Assembly: GCF_003253485.1 (NCBI RefSeq)
Contig: NZ_QKTX01000025.1
Coordinates: forward strand, 1-34,787
Direction of reading: 5' to 3'
DNA length: 34,787 nucleotides
From: Algoriphagus aquaeductus
GTDB lineage: Bacteria; Bacteroidota; Bacteroidia; Cytophagales; Cyclobacteriaceae
In this document: positions 1 through 8,507 of the stretch, one piece after another
How positions within the stretch are numbered: position 1 is the first letter of the stretch
How the letters are laid out: each line of letters opens with the position of its first letter
Notes under the pieces: model-generated
What the model saw: only the letters and a program-made list of their open reading frames with translations
The model's database searches: none
Told to the model about the DNA's origin: nothing
Translations under genes and position numbers: made by a program

Positions 1-201
1 TGTTTATAATTTGATTTTTAATGGCCAGATAGCCTGTCCCGATCTTTCATCGGGAGAATGCCCCGGATAATCATTCCCCTGTGTGAGAAGCATTTTCTCA
101 TGGGCATTTCATCTGTTTATAATTTGATTTTTAATGGCGAAATGGAATGCCCCGGATAATCATTCCCCTGTGTGAGAAGCATTTTCTCATGGGCATTTCA
201 T
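1..201. repeat. Duplicated palindromic intergenic repeat (two copies)
   Basis: Two direct copies of a composite repeat. A 25-bp block at 1-25 recurs exactly at 114-138, and a 57-bp block at 56-112 recurs exactly at 145-201. Inside the 57-bp block are nested inverted repeats: AATGCCC pairs with GGGCATT at its two ends, TGAGAA/TTCTCA form a 5-nt-loop hairpin, and GAATG/CATTC pair in the left half. The copies differ only between the blocks: copy 1 has 30 bp there and copy 2 has 6 bp. The extra material in copy 1 includes a CCCGAT/ATCGGG hairpin. The repeat may extend left of the window. Confidence 0.8.
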
Positions 202-233
202 TAGATAAGCATTACCCTGATAGAATTATTCCT

Positions 234-833
234 TCAATTTGTAGGAAGATTTTTTTCGGACTGACTTTGTTCAAACTCCTCCTTAAGTCTTTTTTCAACT
301 TTCAAATCGGTAAATACTGCCTGTACAAATTGCTCATCTTTGATGAAAATATTGATCCTTCTTTTCCCATCTATTCTATAATAGACTTTGCCTTGGATCG
401 GGTGTTCTATTAATTTGAAATCTTCTCCATAGGTCTCTTTGTATTTTAAGAGGACTTTATCCAGGAGATTCTCTGCCCAAAACTGTCTATTCCAAGGCGC
501 CCAAGCCACATAAGAATACGTAACCGGCATTTCAAATACTTTTTCATCGACAAAAGTTGGGAAGAACCGCATGCTCACTTCGGAATCGTATCCCTCCACC
601 ATTCGATGTTCCACATTAGTATTGCCCCCAGGCCCCTGTGTAATCAGTTGCTTTTTATTCAATTCAGTACATAGATCATAGAAATCTTTTTTGGGCATAC
701 CCAAATATATCCCTAAGAATAAGCTGTCAGACTCTTTGATTTCATCCTCCCAGGAGAAGATGGATGAATTACAGCTTTGGAGGATAAGGCTGATAAAAGC
801 TAAAGCATACAATATGATTTTAGAACGGTTCAT
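234..833 (-). CDS. Hypothetical lipoprotein, 199 aa
   Basis: I do not recognise the family. The protein starts with a short basic N-terminus and a hydrophobic stretch ending in a lipobox-like LQSC (Cys21), so it is probably a lipoprotein exported by Sec and signal peptidase II. The mature part is hydrophilic, of mixed charge, with many aromatic residues (SYVAWAPWNRQFW at mid-protein) and a Lys/Glu-rich C-terminus. No catalytic motif is visible. It is a single gene on the minus strand, downstream of the terminator that closes the susCD operon, so it probably has its own promoter in 834-962. Its 3' end runs close to the duplicated repeat at 1-201. That this is a real gene is likely from the signal peptide and the long open frame; its function is unknown. 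Confidence 0.75.
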   Translation of the reverse strand: MNRSKIILYALAFISLILQSCNSSIFSWEDEIKESDSLFLGIYLGMPKKDFYDLCTELNKKQLITQGPGGNTNVEHRMVEGYDSEVSMRFFPTFVDEKVFEMPVTYSYVAWAPWNRQFWAENLLDKVLLKYKETYGEDFKLIEHPIQGKVYYRIDGKRRINIFIKDEQFVQAVFTDLKVEKRLKEEFEQSQSEKNLPTN

Positions 834-962
834 AAAGTCGATTTGAGGAAGCAGTAAAGGGGTTCTCCTAGCATTGAAATTGTGGAGTCTTAAAATGAAA
901 TTAAATGATTTTATCCTTTTAACTCAATCTTTTTGAGAAAATGTGAATCGGTAAAGTGGGAT

Positions 963-997
963 AAAAAAAGCAAGCTGGAAACTCCCCAGCTTGCTTT
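963..997 (-). terminator. Rho-independent terminator after susD
   Basis: A perfect 12-bp stem (967-978 with 986-997; AAAGCAAGCTGG/CCAGCTTGCTTT) has a 7-nt loop. Read on the minus strand it is followed by a run of seven T (A-run at 963-969 on the plus strand). It lies 22 bp past the susD stop and closes the susC-susD operon. Confidence 0.9.
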
Positions 998-1018
998 ACT
1001 TGGTTAAAAAGTCCCTAT

Positions 1019-2653
1019 TTAATTATAACCTGGATTTTGCTTCAATTTTGGATTGGCAAGGATCTGAGGTGCCGGGATTGGGAACAATTCCAGGAAACTA
1101 CCCGGTGAGTGGACCCGCTTTGGTCTGTTCATTCCTGCAAATGGCCACCAAGCACTTCCATATTTTTTGAATCTGATCAGATCTTGTCTTCTGGTCATCT
1201 CGACATACATTTCTCTGCCTCTTTCTGCCAAAAGATTTTCCTCAGTAAGGGTGGTGAATGGACTTAGATTGCCTGCCCTGGCACGAATTTGATTGACTAG
1301 AGCCAAGGCCTCTGTGGTTTGTCCCAATCTAAACCTTGCTTCAGCAAGCGACAGGATGACATCAGAAAGTCTGAAAATCACAAAATCGTTGCTCATGTTA
1401 TTCGTTCCCCCCATTTCGAATTCATATTTTGCAATTCTCGCGCCTGCCTGTCGAAGACCTCCCGGAGATATTTCATTGAGATAAGGCATGAAGGTAAGTG
1501 GAGGTCCATTGGGATCACCGTTTCTTCCTGTCGGATCCGTAGGTTCTACTCCCGGATCAATCAAAACAGTGCCATCTGCACGGGTTTGAGGACCTACCAA
1601 GAAGTTGCTCAATCTTCCATCAATTGTACCTGTGGAAGGCTGGAGGGCTAAACCCTTCCAAACCGGACCTTGAACTCCCGGATTTTTTTCAGGGTCCACA
1701 TAGGAATTATAGAATTCCTCCAAGGTCTGATAACCATTCCATGGCTGCTGGGTAAGGTTGAAAGTGGATTGACTGACAATGTGAAGAGTCATCATAACCC
1801 AGTTGAAGCCCCCGGCGAACACCTTATCATAAGGATAGACGAAGATGTTTTCAGAAGATCCACTATTATTTATGGCGAAGTTGTCTTTGTAGGAAGGTGA
1901 CAAACTGTATCTGCCACTATTAATAATCTCTGAAGCATCAGCTGCTGCCAAAGCCCATTGGGGTGTACCCGTATATACCTCAGCATTGAGGTAGAGCTTC
2001 ATCCTGATCATCAAAGCCGCCCACTTGGTCATCCTTCCATAGGTAGTGCCGTCTTTTGCAACCGGTAAGAGAGGGATAATCTCGTTGAGCTCCTTCAAGA
2101 TAAAATCATAAACTTCTTTTCTGGTTTTAGTATCCGGAGCCTCAGTGGAAGTAAAGTCAGTCACAATCGGAACATTCCCAAAAGCATCCATTGCCCAGTA
2201 ATAATACAAAGCCCTTAATGCTCTAAGCTCTGCGATAAAAGCCGGGGAGTTGGGATTATCCAACTGCTGGAATGAAAAGATCAGTCTGTTGCAGGTATTG
2301 ATCCCTCCAAACAGGAAGTTCCAAGTGTTTTGTAAGAATGGATTATCAGGCTGGAATTCGTGTTGGTGCAATTGCAAAAGAACCCCACCATCAAACCAGT
2401 CACCACCCTTATGAGAGACCACAATTTCATCAGAAGCGATTTCGTTGATGGACCAAAGTCCCGAATGATTCCCCAATCCTCCCAATGAACTGTAAGCTTG
2501 GCCTAAGGCAGAAATAAATTCTTCATCGGTCTTGAAAAAGTTATCTGCCGTAACAGCACTGAAAACCTCTTCTTCCAAATCGACACAGGATGAAGCGAAA
2601 TAACTGATTCCAAGGCCAATCAAGAAGTATCGTATGTTGATTAATTTTTTCAT
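1019..2653 (-). CDS. SusD/RagB family nutrient-binding outer-membrane lipoprotein
   Basis: A 544-aa SusD-like protein, the surface lipoprotein lid that captures a glycan or other nutrient above its partner SusC channel. The N-terminus has a signal sequence ending in ASSC (Cys23 as lipid-anchor site). The body has the family hallmarks: an early TDEEFISALGQAYSSLGG-type helix, the ELRALRALYYYWAMDAFGNVPIVTD segment (a conserved RA.YY......G.VP signature, about residues 141-165), and a C-terminal block with LAEARFRLG, VNQIRARAG and the conserved LLAERGREMYVEMTRRQDLIRFKKYG region. Length is usual for the family. It starts 18 bp after the susC stop, so the two are one operon, closed by the terminator at 963-997. 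The substrate cannot be told from sequence, and no glycoside hydrolase is adjacent. Confidence 0.95.
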   Translation of the reverse strand: MKKLINIRYFLIGLGISYFASSCVDLEEEVFSAVTADNFFKTDEEFISALGQAYSSLGGLGNHSGLWSINEIASDEIVVSHKGGDWFDGGVLLQLHQHEFQPDNPFLQNTWNFLFGGINTCNRLIFSFQQLDNPNSPAFIAELRALRALYYYWAMDAFGNVPIVTDFTSTEAPDTKTRKEVYDFILKELNEIIPLLPVAKDGTTYGRMTKWAALMIRMKLYLNAEVYTGTPQWALAAADASEIINSGRYSLSPSYKDNFAINNSGSSENIFVYPYDKVFAGGFNWVMMTLHIVSQSTFNLTQQPWNGYQTLEEFYNSYVDPEKNPGVQGPVWKGLALQPSTGTIDGRLSNFLVGPQTRADGTVLIDPGVEPTDPTGRNGDPNGPPLTFMPYLNEISPGGLRQAGARIAKYEFEMGGTNNMSNDFVIFRLSDVILSLAEARFRLGQTTEALALVNQIRARAGNLSPFTTLTEENLLAERGREMYVEMTRRQDLIRFKKYGSAWWPFAGMNRPKRVHSPGSFLELFPIPAPQILANPKLKQNPGYN

Positions 2654-2671
2654 GATATCTTATGTTTTAGC

Positions 2672-5638
2672 TTAGAAACTTAAATTGAGGCCAAAGGTGG
2701 TAATCGTAGTAGTAAAATAGGTTGCTCTACGTTCAATGCCCGGTGCAAGCGGATCATTACCTGACTCTGAATCCCCATATCTTACTTCAGGATCTACTCC
2801 TGTGTAACCGGTAAACATAAGTGGGTTTTGTACGGATAGGAATGTTCTGATTCTACCTACAGCGCTACCCGGCTTTATCTTAAAGTTGTATCCCAGCGTA
2901 GCGTTATCCAAGACCACAAAGTCTGCTTTTTCAACGTGAGTACTGTTGTACTCAGCTTTTGAGATTCTAGGATCGAAATACTTCGTATTCACAATGTTCC
3001 AGTTTTGGACCGTTGTACTTTCAGTATTCTCATAGAATCCTCTGTAGCTATTGATCAAATAGTGTCCAAATGAGCCCCTAAAGAAGAAATTCAAATCCCA
3101 GTTCTTGTAGCTGATGTTGTTATTGAAACCCATATTCAAGGTAGGATAAGCGGTTCCCAATTGGGTTCTGTCATCATTACAATTACAGTACACCGGATTT
3201 CCATTGGCATCTTTGGCAGTACCGTTAATTACCTTCATTATTGGACTTCCATTGTCACTAACCCCTACTTGAATCGGGCCCCAGATTTGACCTAAAGGCC
3301 CATTTTCCTGAATTCTGATCAACTGGGTAAGGTTTTGGCCGGGAGATCCGAAATTGGAACGGTAATTTACCTCACCAAATGACAAATCACCGGAGGACAA
3401 GCTTCTGAGGTTAGTCTTTAAAGTAGAGAAATTCACACCCGTTGTCCATCTGAAATTGGAAGTCTGAACTGCCCTGTAGTTCAACATGACTTCGAGACCA
3501 GAGTTGGACATTTCACCTATATTCAATTGAGTCGTTGGAAAGAGGTTTGGTGGAACAGGAACGTTGATCGGTAAGATCATACCTGAGGTCACTCGGGTGT
3601 AGTAGTCAATCGTACCGTCAAGTTTGTTGTTAAGAATCACAAAATCCAAACCTACGTTGTATTCATCTTTGGTTTCCCAGGCAAGGTCAGGGTTGGCATT
3701 GGACACGGGGCCAAAAGAAGGCACAAACTGCCCGTTGTAGAAGAAGTTGCCTTGACGGCCAAATCTCAAAAGCGACAAGTAAGACTCACCGGGCTGTGTA
3801 CCTGTTCTGCCATAGCTAGCTCTGAATTTCATGGCACTTACTCCAGGCATATCAATCAAATTTGCGAGGTTGACACCCGCACTGATTGCTGGAAACAAAC
3901 CCCATTTGTTGTTAGCTCCAAATCTTGTAGAGCCTTCATATCGTGCACTGACCGACAAAAGATAGGTGTCCTCGACATTGAAATTGGCTCGACCAAAAAA
4001 TGCCACAAGCCTGTTTGTGTTTGCAAAACTTGAAACAGTCGCCAGACCGTTTGCAAAGTCTAGGGCAGCACCGATGTTATTGTAAGTAAAGGCATCAGTA
4101 AGGAAATTTCCTGCCTGAGTGAAATTCCCCTGGTTGAAAAACTCCTGGTAAGAATAACCTGCCAGGAAAGCCATTCCCACTTTTCCTACGGTTTCATCAT
4201 AATTCAAAGTCGTCTCAAATAGGTCATTCAACCTTTCTCTATTTTCAATGGTCGCCAGACCATTTCTGCCAAATCCTCCTCCAAATTTTGCAGTCTTTGG
4301 AGAATAAGAACCTCTCCAATCCGTTTCCCGCTGACTTGCATAAAAGACTGCTCCTCTAAACTTACTGGTAAAGTTGTACTCCCCTCGGATACTTGCCAAA
4401 AGCCTGCTGTCACGCCCATCTGCGATATTCTGCTCCGCGATGGAGACAGGATTAAACCAATCGAAAATATCCCGCTCATAGTATCCCCCGAAATTTGGGC
4501 TCTGAGGATTAGGGTCACGAACAGGCACGGTTGGATTACTTATAATCGCGTAACGGAATGAATTTTCGTTTCCAAATTGACGATCAATTGAAGTGTTTGA
4601 GATGTTTGCCGTAAAAATAGCTTTGTCTTTAAGCGCTCTTTGGGTCAGGTTGATTCTTGCATTCAATTGGTCAAAACCTGAATTAATACCCACACCCTTC
4701 ACATTTCGGGAGTTTACCGAAATTCTATAGCTTGTGCTTGCATTGCCACCTCCTAAGGATAGGTTATTGATAAAGCTTAAGCCGGTATTGGTCACCTCAT
4801 CCATCCAATCGGTATTTCCTCCAAGATCTCTGGAATTAGGAATCTGCTTATATTCTTCGGCATTCATCACGCTGATCGTTCGAGCCACATTTTCCACCGC
4901 CGCACTACTGTTGAATTCTACGGTTGTTCTTCCGGCTTTTCCGGATTTGGTGGTCACTAAAATAACCCCTGCAGATCCTCTTGTTCCATAAATAGCTGCT
5001 GCAGAACCATCTTTCAACACATCCATGGATTCGATGTCATTGGGATCCACCGTGGACAATGCGCCACCGATGACTCCATCAATGACAACAAGGGGTTCCG
5101 CGTTCTCACCAATGGATGAAATTCCTCGAAGTCGCATATTAAACCCTCCATTGGGGTTGCCTCCCGGTCTGGCAATATTTAAACCCGCTACTTTGCCTTG
5201 TAGCAATTGTCGTGGGTCATTCACGGTTCCCTGATTGAAATCTTCAGCTTTTACACTGGTAACCGAACTGGTGATTTCTTTCTTTTCCTGCGTACCGTAA
5301 CCCACCACAACCACTTCGGTGAGTGCTTGGATTGACATACCAAGGGTAGTGTTAATTTCAAGTCTGGTCCCAACCAGCTCCTCTTTGGATTCATAACCAA
5401 TGAAGGTGATCACCAAAACATCATTTGGGCTGGCATCAATGGTATATTTCCCATCCAGATCAGTAACGGTTCCCCGCACCGTACCCTTAACTAAAATACT
5501 TGCACCTGGAATTGCTTCCCCGGTGGCGCCATCGGTAACTTTTCCTGTAATTTTTGCTTGCTGGCCATAGACATCGTGATCTATGCTAAAACCAAACAGC
5601 AAAAAAAACACGAATACCAATTGTAGTCGTTTTTTCAT
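2672..5638 (-). CDS. SusC/RagA family TonB-linked outer-membrane protein
   Basis: A 988-aa TonB-dependent transporter of the SusC type. In order: a signal peptide (about 1-25), a carboxypeptidase-regulatory-like beta-sandwich domain (about 29-104, ITGKVTDGATGEAIPGASILV), the SusC hallmark with the TonB-box-like VVVGYGTQ (110-117), a plug domain with LLQGKVAGLNI and LRGISSIGENAEPLVVIDG, then a beta-barrel to the C-terminal Phe (FGLNLSF). It imports the ligand captured by SusD using TonB-ExbBD energy. It is the first gene of the susC-susD operon. Upstream lies a 638-bp non-coding stretch with a 10-bp direct repeat that may be a regulator site. No anti-sigma/sigma pair or two-component regulator is adjacent, unlike many Sus-like loci. 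Confidence 0.96.
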   Translation of the reverse strand: MKKRLQLVFVFFLLFGFSIDHDVYGQQAKITGKVTDGATGEAIPGASILVKGTVRGTVTDLDGKYTIDASPNDVLVITFIGYESKEELVGTRLEINTTLGMSIQALTEVVVVGYGTQEKKEITSSVTSVKAEDFNQGTVNDPRQLLQGKVAGLNIARPGGNPNGGFNMRLRGISSIGENAEPLVVIDGVIGGALSTVDPNDIESMDVLKDGSAAAIYGTRGSAGVILVTTKSGKAGRTTVEFNSSAAVENVARTISVMNAEEYKQIPNSRDLGGNTDWMDEVTNTGLSFINNLSLGGGNASTSYRISVNSRNVKGVGINSGFDQLNARINLTQRALKDKAIFTANISNTSIDRQFGNENSFRYAIISNPTVPVRDPNPQSPNFGGYYERDIFDWFNPVSIAEQNIADGRDSRLLASIRGEYNFTSKFRGAVFYASQRETDWRGSYSPKTAKFGGGFGRNGLATIENRERLNDLFETTLNYDETVGKVGMAFLAGYSYQEFFNQGNFTQAGNFLTDAFTYNNIGAALDFANGLATVSSFANTNRLVAFFGRANFNVEDTYLLSVSARYEGSTRFGANNKWGLFPAISAGVNLANLIDMPGVSAMKFRASYGRTGTQPGESYLSLLRFGRQGNFFYNGQFVPSFGPVSNANPDLAWETKDEYNVGLDFVILNNKLDGTIDYYTRVTSGMILPINVPVPPNLFPTTQLNIGEMSNSGLEVMLNYRAVQTSNFRWTTGVNFSTLKTNLRSLSSGDLSFGEVNYRSNFGSPGQNLTQLIRIQENGPLGQIWGPIQVGVSDNGSPIMKVINGTAKDANGNPVYCNCNDDRTQLGTAYPTLNMGFNNNISYKNWDLNFFFRGSFGHYLINSYRGFYENTESTTVQNWNIVNTKYFDPRISKAEYNSTHVEKADFVVLDNATLGYNFKIKPGSAVGRIRTFLSVQNPLMFTGYTGVDPEVRYGDSESGNDPLAPGIERRATYFTTTITTFGLNLSF

Positions 5639-5871
5639 TTGTTTATTGGGTTATTGTTAATTTTTAATACTACGCTACTCCTTAGGGTCGGTCAAAAACT
5701 CCTCTTTTCTTACAACAAGTGATGACTAATATTTAATCACCTATTTATCGCTTCAAAGAAAATGCGGAACCAATCTGATCCAGTTTGCCTGTCTACCAAT
5801 GACAACCTTCTAAAAGTGGATAAGAATATAAAGAACCTAACTGAAAGTTTAATTTTTTATATTTTATATTG

Positions 5872-5902
5872 TGACTGTATTCTCCCCAATAATGACTGTA
5901 TT
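5872..5902 (-). promoter_or_regulatory. Direct-repeat candidate operator upstream of susC
   Basis: TGACTGTATT occurs at 5872-5881 and again, exactly, at 5893-5902. The starts are 21 bp apart, two turns of B-DNA, about 235-265 bp upstream of the susC start. On the susC coding strand each half reads AATACAGTCA. Two direct half-sites at this spacing suit a dimeric activator on one DNA face. LytTR-type regulators bind direct repeats at about 21-22 bp spacing and the ACAGT core resembles theirs, but the regulator is inference. Confidence 0.4.
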
Positions 5903-6170
5903 TGGTTAAATTTTTTAAAAATGCAATTTATCAAAAGGTAAGTCTGCCATTCTTTCGATCACCATATTTCCTTTGGAGTATACTGGGGTTACCTACATTT
6001 GACACAATTGGCAATTAGGGGAACTCACTTCTTTTCTTTGGGGAATTTCTTCCTTATTGCAAAAAGTGATCGGGTGAAAAATCTCCACCAAGTCGGGTCG
6101 AGTGGCGTTGAAGAGGTGAGAGAAGAGCGAAATTGAGATTAGAGATTAAGATGATTTGGATATAATCGAA

Positions 6171-6201
6171 AAATCCCGGGCGAGGAGCTCGGGATTTTTT
6201 T
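6171..6201. terminator. Hairpin terminator, probably bidirectional
   Basis: An 8-bp stem AAATCCCG (6171-6178) / CGGGATTT (6190-6197) is followed by a run of seven T on the plus strand (6195-6201) and by five T on the minus strand. The only gene it could serve on the sequence shown is the minus-strand beta-propeller lipoprotein, which stops about 75 bp upstream. Confidence 0.65.
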
Positions 6202-6276
6202 CTTATTTCTAAATTCAAATCAGTTTTGAAGGAACCTTTTCAAATTATCTCTCCGAATTTGCCCTAAGAATTTACA

Positions 6277-7398
6277 CTAAAGCTTGAATTTACAGAACAT
6301 TAAAACTGGATTGTCCTCAGCAGAAACATTTTCCAGAGCCACTTTAGCTTTCTGGTCGAATTTAATTCTGTCGGTGGGCAATTGTGAAGGGTCAATGGAA
6401 GCTACAAACCAATCCGATGTACAAAAGGTAAAAGCCAGTGGATTGGTAAATGTGAGGTCATTGTCCAGATTCATGAAATTGATCAAATAGGTTTTTTCAC
6501 TTTTCTTATTTCGGACAAAAAAATAGGGGTTCATCGATCGCAGGAAATAAAGCACCTGATGATCGGTATTTTCCAAAAACAATTGATTGATCGAATACTC
6601 CACCATCCGTTCTTCCAATTGGTCAGTATTGATGGATGGATCTGATTTAAACGCCTTATCTCCATGATCAATGAAAAGATGGGAAACGGGCTTTCCTTGG
6701 TCGGAGATGGAAAAAACAGTGTCATTCAGGTAGCGTCGATAAATCACTGTCCCGTCTTGTAGCTTAGACAAAGGCGAAAGAATTAGTTGGTCAACGGTTC
6801 TGTTTTGGTAGGGGAAAAAGTTTTTGAATGAGCCAAAATTGGCATCGGTAGTCACCAGGTTAGACTCGGTTCCACCAGTGATAAAAACATACCCTTTATC
6901 TTTATTCTTCTCTATTCTAAATCCTGCCACTCCTGTTTTTTGAGAGTCCACAAAATTCCCTAATCGATCAAACCTCACCAGTTTTTCAGGATTATCATAG
7001 ATAAAAACATATTTTTCATCGATAAACATATCAATAGGGTTGTTTAACTCACCGGGGCCTCCACCTTTCCTTCCGATATTTCGTAAGTGCTTTCCTTTGG
7101 AATCAAAGACCTTAACAGGCTGTGGGCTTAAAGGATCCAGGATAAAAAGGAAATCTTGATCTAAAACCACCTTTTCGATCTTCACAATCAACGAGGAATC
7201 ATTCGTTTGCAAGGGCACTAAAAAGTAATTGTCTTGGATAAGATTACTTATCTTCTTCTCTGTACTTTCTGAAGTAGGGATTTCCCAAGAATCGATTGAA
7301 AGGGAATCTTCCTTCTTTTCAAGGTTACAGGAACAAAAAATAAGAGCAACAAACAGAAGGGAAAACTGAGGTGACTTGTTTATAAAGTTATATTTCAT
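6277..7398 (-). CDS. 6-bladed beta-propeller lipoprotein
   Basis: The 373-aa form starting at the ATG at 7398 is preferred over an upstream ATG at 7452, because it places a basic N-terminus and hydrophobic core directly before the lipobox-like LIFCSC (Cys22/24); the longer form would bury this signal. The family is recognised from the segment PVKVFDSKGKHLRNIG followed by GGGPGELNNP, then FIDEKYVFIYD and LVRFDRLGNF: repeated beta-propeller blades around a GGGPGE motif (6-bladed beta-propeller, BF3164/DUF4934-like). Such proteins are usually cell-surface or periplasmic lipoproteins of unknown ligand, commonly encoded beside small secreted peptides. Here a broken small peptide gene lies just upstream on the same strand (7559-7762), with a terminator between them. 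The function is not defined; family assignment is fairly sure. Confidence 0.85.
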   Translation of the reverse strand: MKYNFINKSPQFSLLFVALIFCSCNLEKKEDSLSIDSWEIPTSESTEKKISNLIQDNYFLVPLQTNDSSLIVKIEKVVLDQDFLFILDPLSPQPVKVFDSKGKHLRNIGRKGGGPGELNNPIDMFIDEKYVFIYDNPEKLVRFDRLGNFVDSQKTGVAGFRIEKNKDKGYVFITGGTESNLVTTDANFGSFKNFFPYQNRTVDQLILSPLSKLQDGTVIYRRYLNDTVFSISDQGKPVSHLFIDHGDKAFKSDPSINTDQLEERMVEYSINQLFLENTDHQVLYFLRSMNPYFFVRNKKSEKTYLINFMNLDNDLTFTNPLAFTFCTSDWFVASIDPSQLPTDRIKFDQKAKVALENVSAEDNPVLMFCKFKL

Positions 7399-7521
7399 AA
7401 TAAATCTTGATATGTAAGAGAGTAAATATTCAAAGCCTAATTGAGATTTCATTAGTGTCTGAACAACCGGCTATTTGAATTGATTAAAATTCAAAATCAA
7501 TTTTCAATTCTTAGACTTCTG

Positions 7522-7545
7522 AAAAAAGGGAGGAACAATCCTCCC
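7522..7545 (-). terminator. Rho-independent terminator after the small peptide gene
   Basis: A perfect GGGAGG (7528-7533) / CCTCCC (7540-7545) stem with a 6-nt loop. On the minus strand it is followed by six T (A-run 7522-7527). It lies 13 bp past the stop of the peptide reading frame at 7559, which supports that frame being, or having been, a transcribed gene. Confidence 0.8.
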
Positions 7546-7558
7546 TAAAGTAACCAAA

Positions 7559-7762
7559 TTAACAGTTTCGGGTTACATCTCCGCAAGTACAAGGCATACC
7601 ATCCCCATTAACAAGACAAGCCTCATAAGAACCCTGAAATAATCCACAAGATTGTTTTTTCCATAAGCATTGATCACCAGGAAAAGATTTATCCGCCATT
7701 GCACCCTAATTGAACATGAGGACTGATCCCAATAACGTCAGTCCGAAGAATACTTTTTTCAT
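7559..7762 (-). pseudogene. Small secreted Cys-rich peptide gene with in-frame amber codon
   Basis: Reading the minus strand from the ATG at 7762 gives MKKVFFGLTLLGSVLMFN, then TAG (7706-7708), then, in the same frame, GAMADKSFPG... ending ...CGDVTRNC and TAA at 7559. If TAG replaced a sense codon (CAG or similar), the product would be 67 aa: a signal peptide with an Ala-Met-Ala cleavage site (about residue 23) and a 44-residue mature peptide with six Cys (positions 32, 39, 49, 58, 60, 67). This matches the style of the small secreted peptides (NVEALA-like) often found next to 6-bladed beta-propeller lipoproteins, and one lies downstream. The frame ends just before a good terminator. Too short and interrupted for a plain ORF call. 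A nonsense mutation is the simplest reading; a sequencing error is possible. Confidence 0.65.
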
Positions 7763-7938
7763 TGTTTTTTAAAGAGTTTGATCTGATTAAAAAGTTTTTG
7801 GCCAAAAACGGCTTCATTTTGAAGTTGAAACTAAGTTAAGTTTAACTCGATATCAACACAATACCTAGTCTGTTAATTTTAATGACAATTACAGGAAGGG
7901 CGTTTTTTTTCAAACGGTAAAATTAGGAGATTAGTCTT

Positions 7939-8505
7939 TTAGCGGTAAAGCTTTTTGTCCCGGATATACGCTTCCACAGGATCGGGAAGGAGGTAGCGGA
8001 CCGAGTACCCGGACTGGATCGCCTGACGGATAAAGGTCGCCGAAATATCCAACAAAGGGGCTTCCACCAACTTGACTTGAGGATAGTTGGCGTTTTTGGG
8101 TTCGCCCGGACGGGGATAGACAAGTACTTCGTACTGATCGAGGATGGCCTGATGGTTTTTCCACTTGTGAAAATGGCTCAGATTGTCCGATCCCATAAAC
8201 AGGGAAAACTGATGCTGGGGATGCTTGTCGCTGAGGTAAGTGAGGGTATCTATGGTATAGCTTGGCCGGGGCATGCGAAACTCCACATCACTTGCCCGAA
8301 AGTGAAAATTGTCTTCAATGGCCAGCTCAACCATACGAAGGCGGTCAAGCTCGTGAGCGAGGGATTCCTGTTTCTTGAAAGGATTCTGAGGACTGACTAC
8401 AAACCAGACTTGATCCAATCCACCCCGTTCCCGAATCGTCTGCGCGATAATCAAATGCCCGATATGGATGGGGTTGAAGCTTCCAAAGTACAGCCCGACC
8501 TTCAT
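7939..8505 (-). CDS. nadD: Nicotinate-nucleotide adenylyltransferase
   Basis: A 188-aa cytoplasmic enzyme that joins nicotinate mononucleotide and ATP to give deamido-NAD, the penultimate step of NAD synthesis. The nucleotidyltransferase signature GSFNPIHIGH is at residues 8-17 (H14 and H17 of the HxGH motif). SPQNPFKK follows near residue 38, and the C-terminal ISATFIRQAI (ISxxxIR phosphate-binding motif) near residue 154. Length is normal. It is the last gene of a four-gene minus-strand operon; its ATG lies 2 bp after the gmk stop. Confidence 0.97.
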   Translation of the reverse strand: MKVGLYFGSFNPIHIGHLIIAQTIRERGGLDQVWFVVSPQNPFKKQESLAHELDRLRMVELAIEDNFHFRASDVEFRMPRPSYTIDTLTYLSDKHPQHQFSLFMGSDNLSHFHKWKNHQAILDQYEVLVYPRPGEPKNANYPQVKLVEAPLLDISATFIRQAIQSGYSVRYLLPDPVEAYIRDKKLYR

Positions 8506-8507
8506 GC

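Larger units (their letters stand above)
5639..6276. other. Long intergenic region upstream of susC
   Basis: 638 bp with no supportable gene. It is AT-rich near 5850-5950. It contains a 10-bp direct repeat (5872-5902) and a hairpin with a T-run (6171-6201), both listed separately. Around 6135-6150 there are two GAGATTA heptamers in tandem. I found no convincing promoter with both -33 and -7 elements for susC. Confidence 0.6.

Noticed and set aside
1..201. CRISPR array from the repeated blocks
   Set aside because: Only two copies, repeats are long and internally palindromic, no regular unique spacers and no cas genes.
147..413. An 88-aa plus-strand frame over the first repeat and the 3' end of the lipoprotein gene
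   Set aside because: It starts within the repeat, has no recognisable motif and overlaps a real gene on the opposite strand.
4228..4518. Antisense and shadow frames inside susC, pcrA and the other long genes
   Set aside because: They have no independent family features and are expected by-products of long coding regions.
7559..7762. Amber read-through or recoding (selenocysteine/pyrrolysine-like) in the small peptide gene
   Set aside because: No recoding element is visible, TAG in the signal peptide would be an odd place for a special residue, and a simple CAG-to-TAG change explains it.
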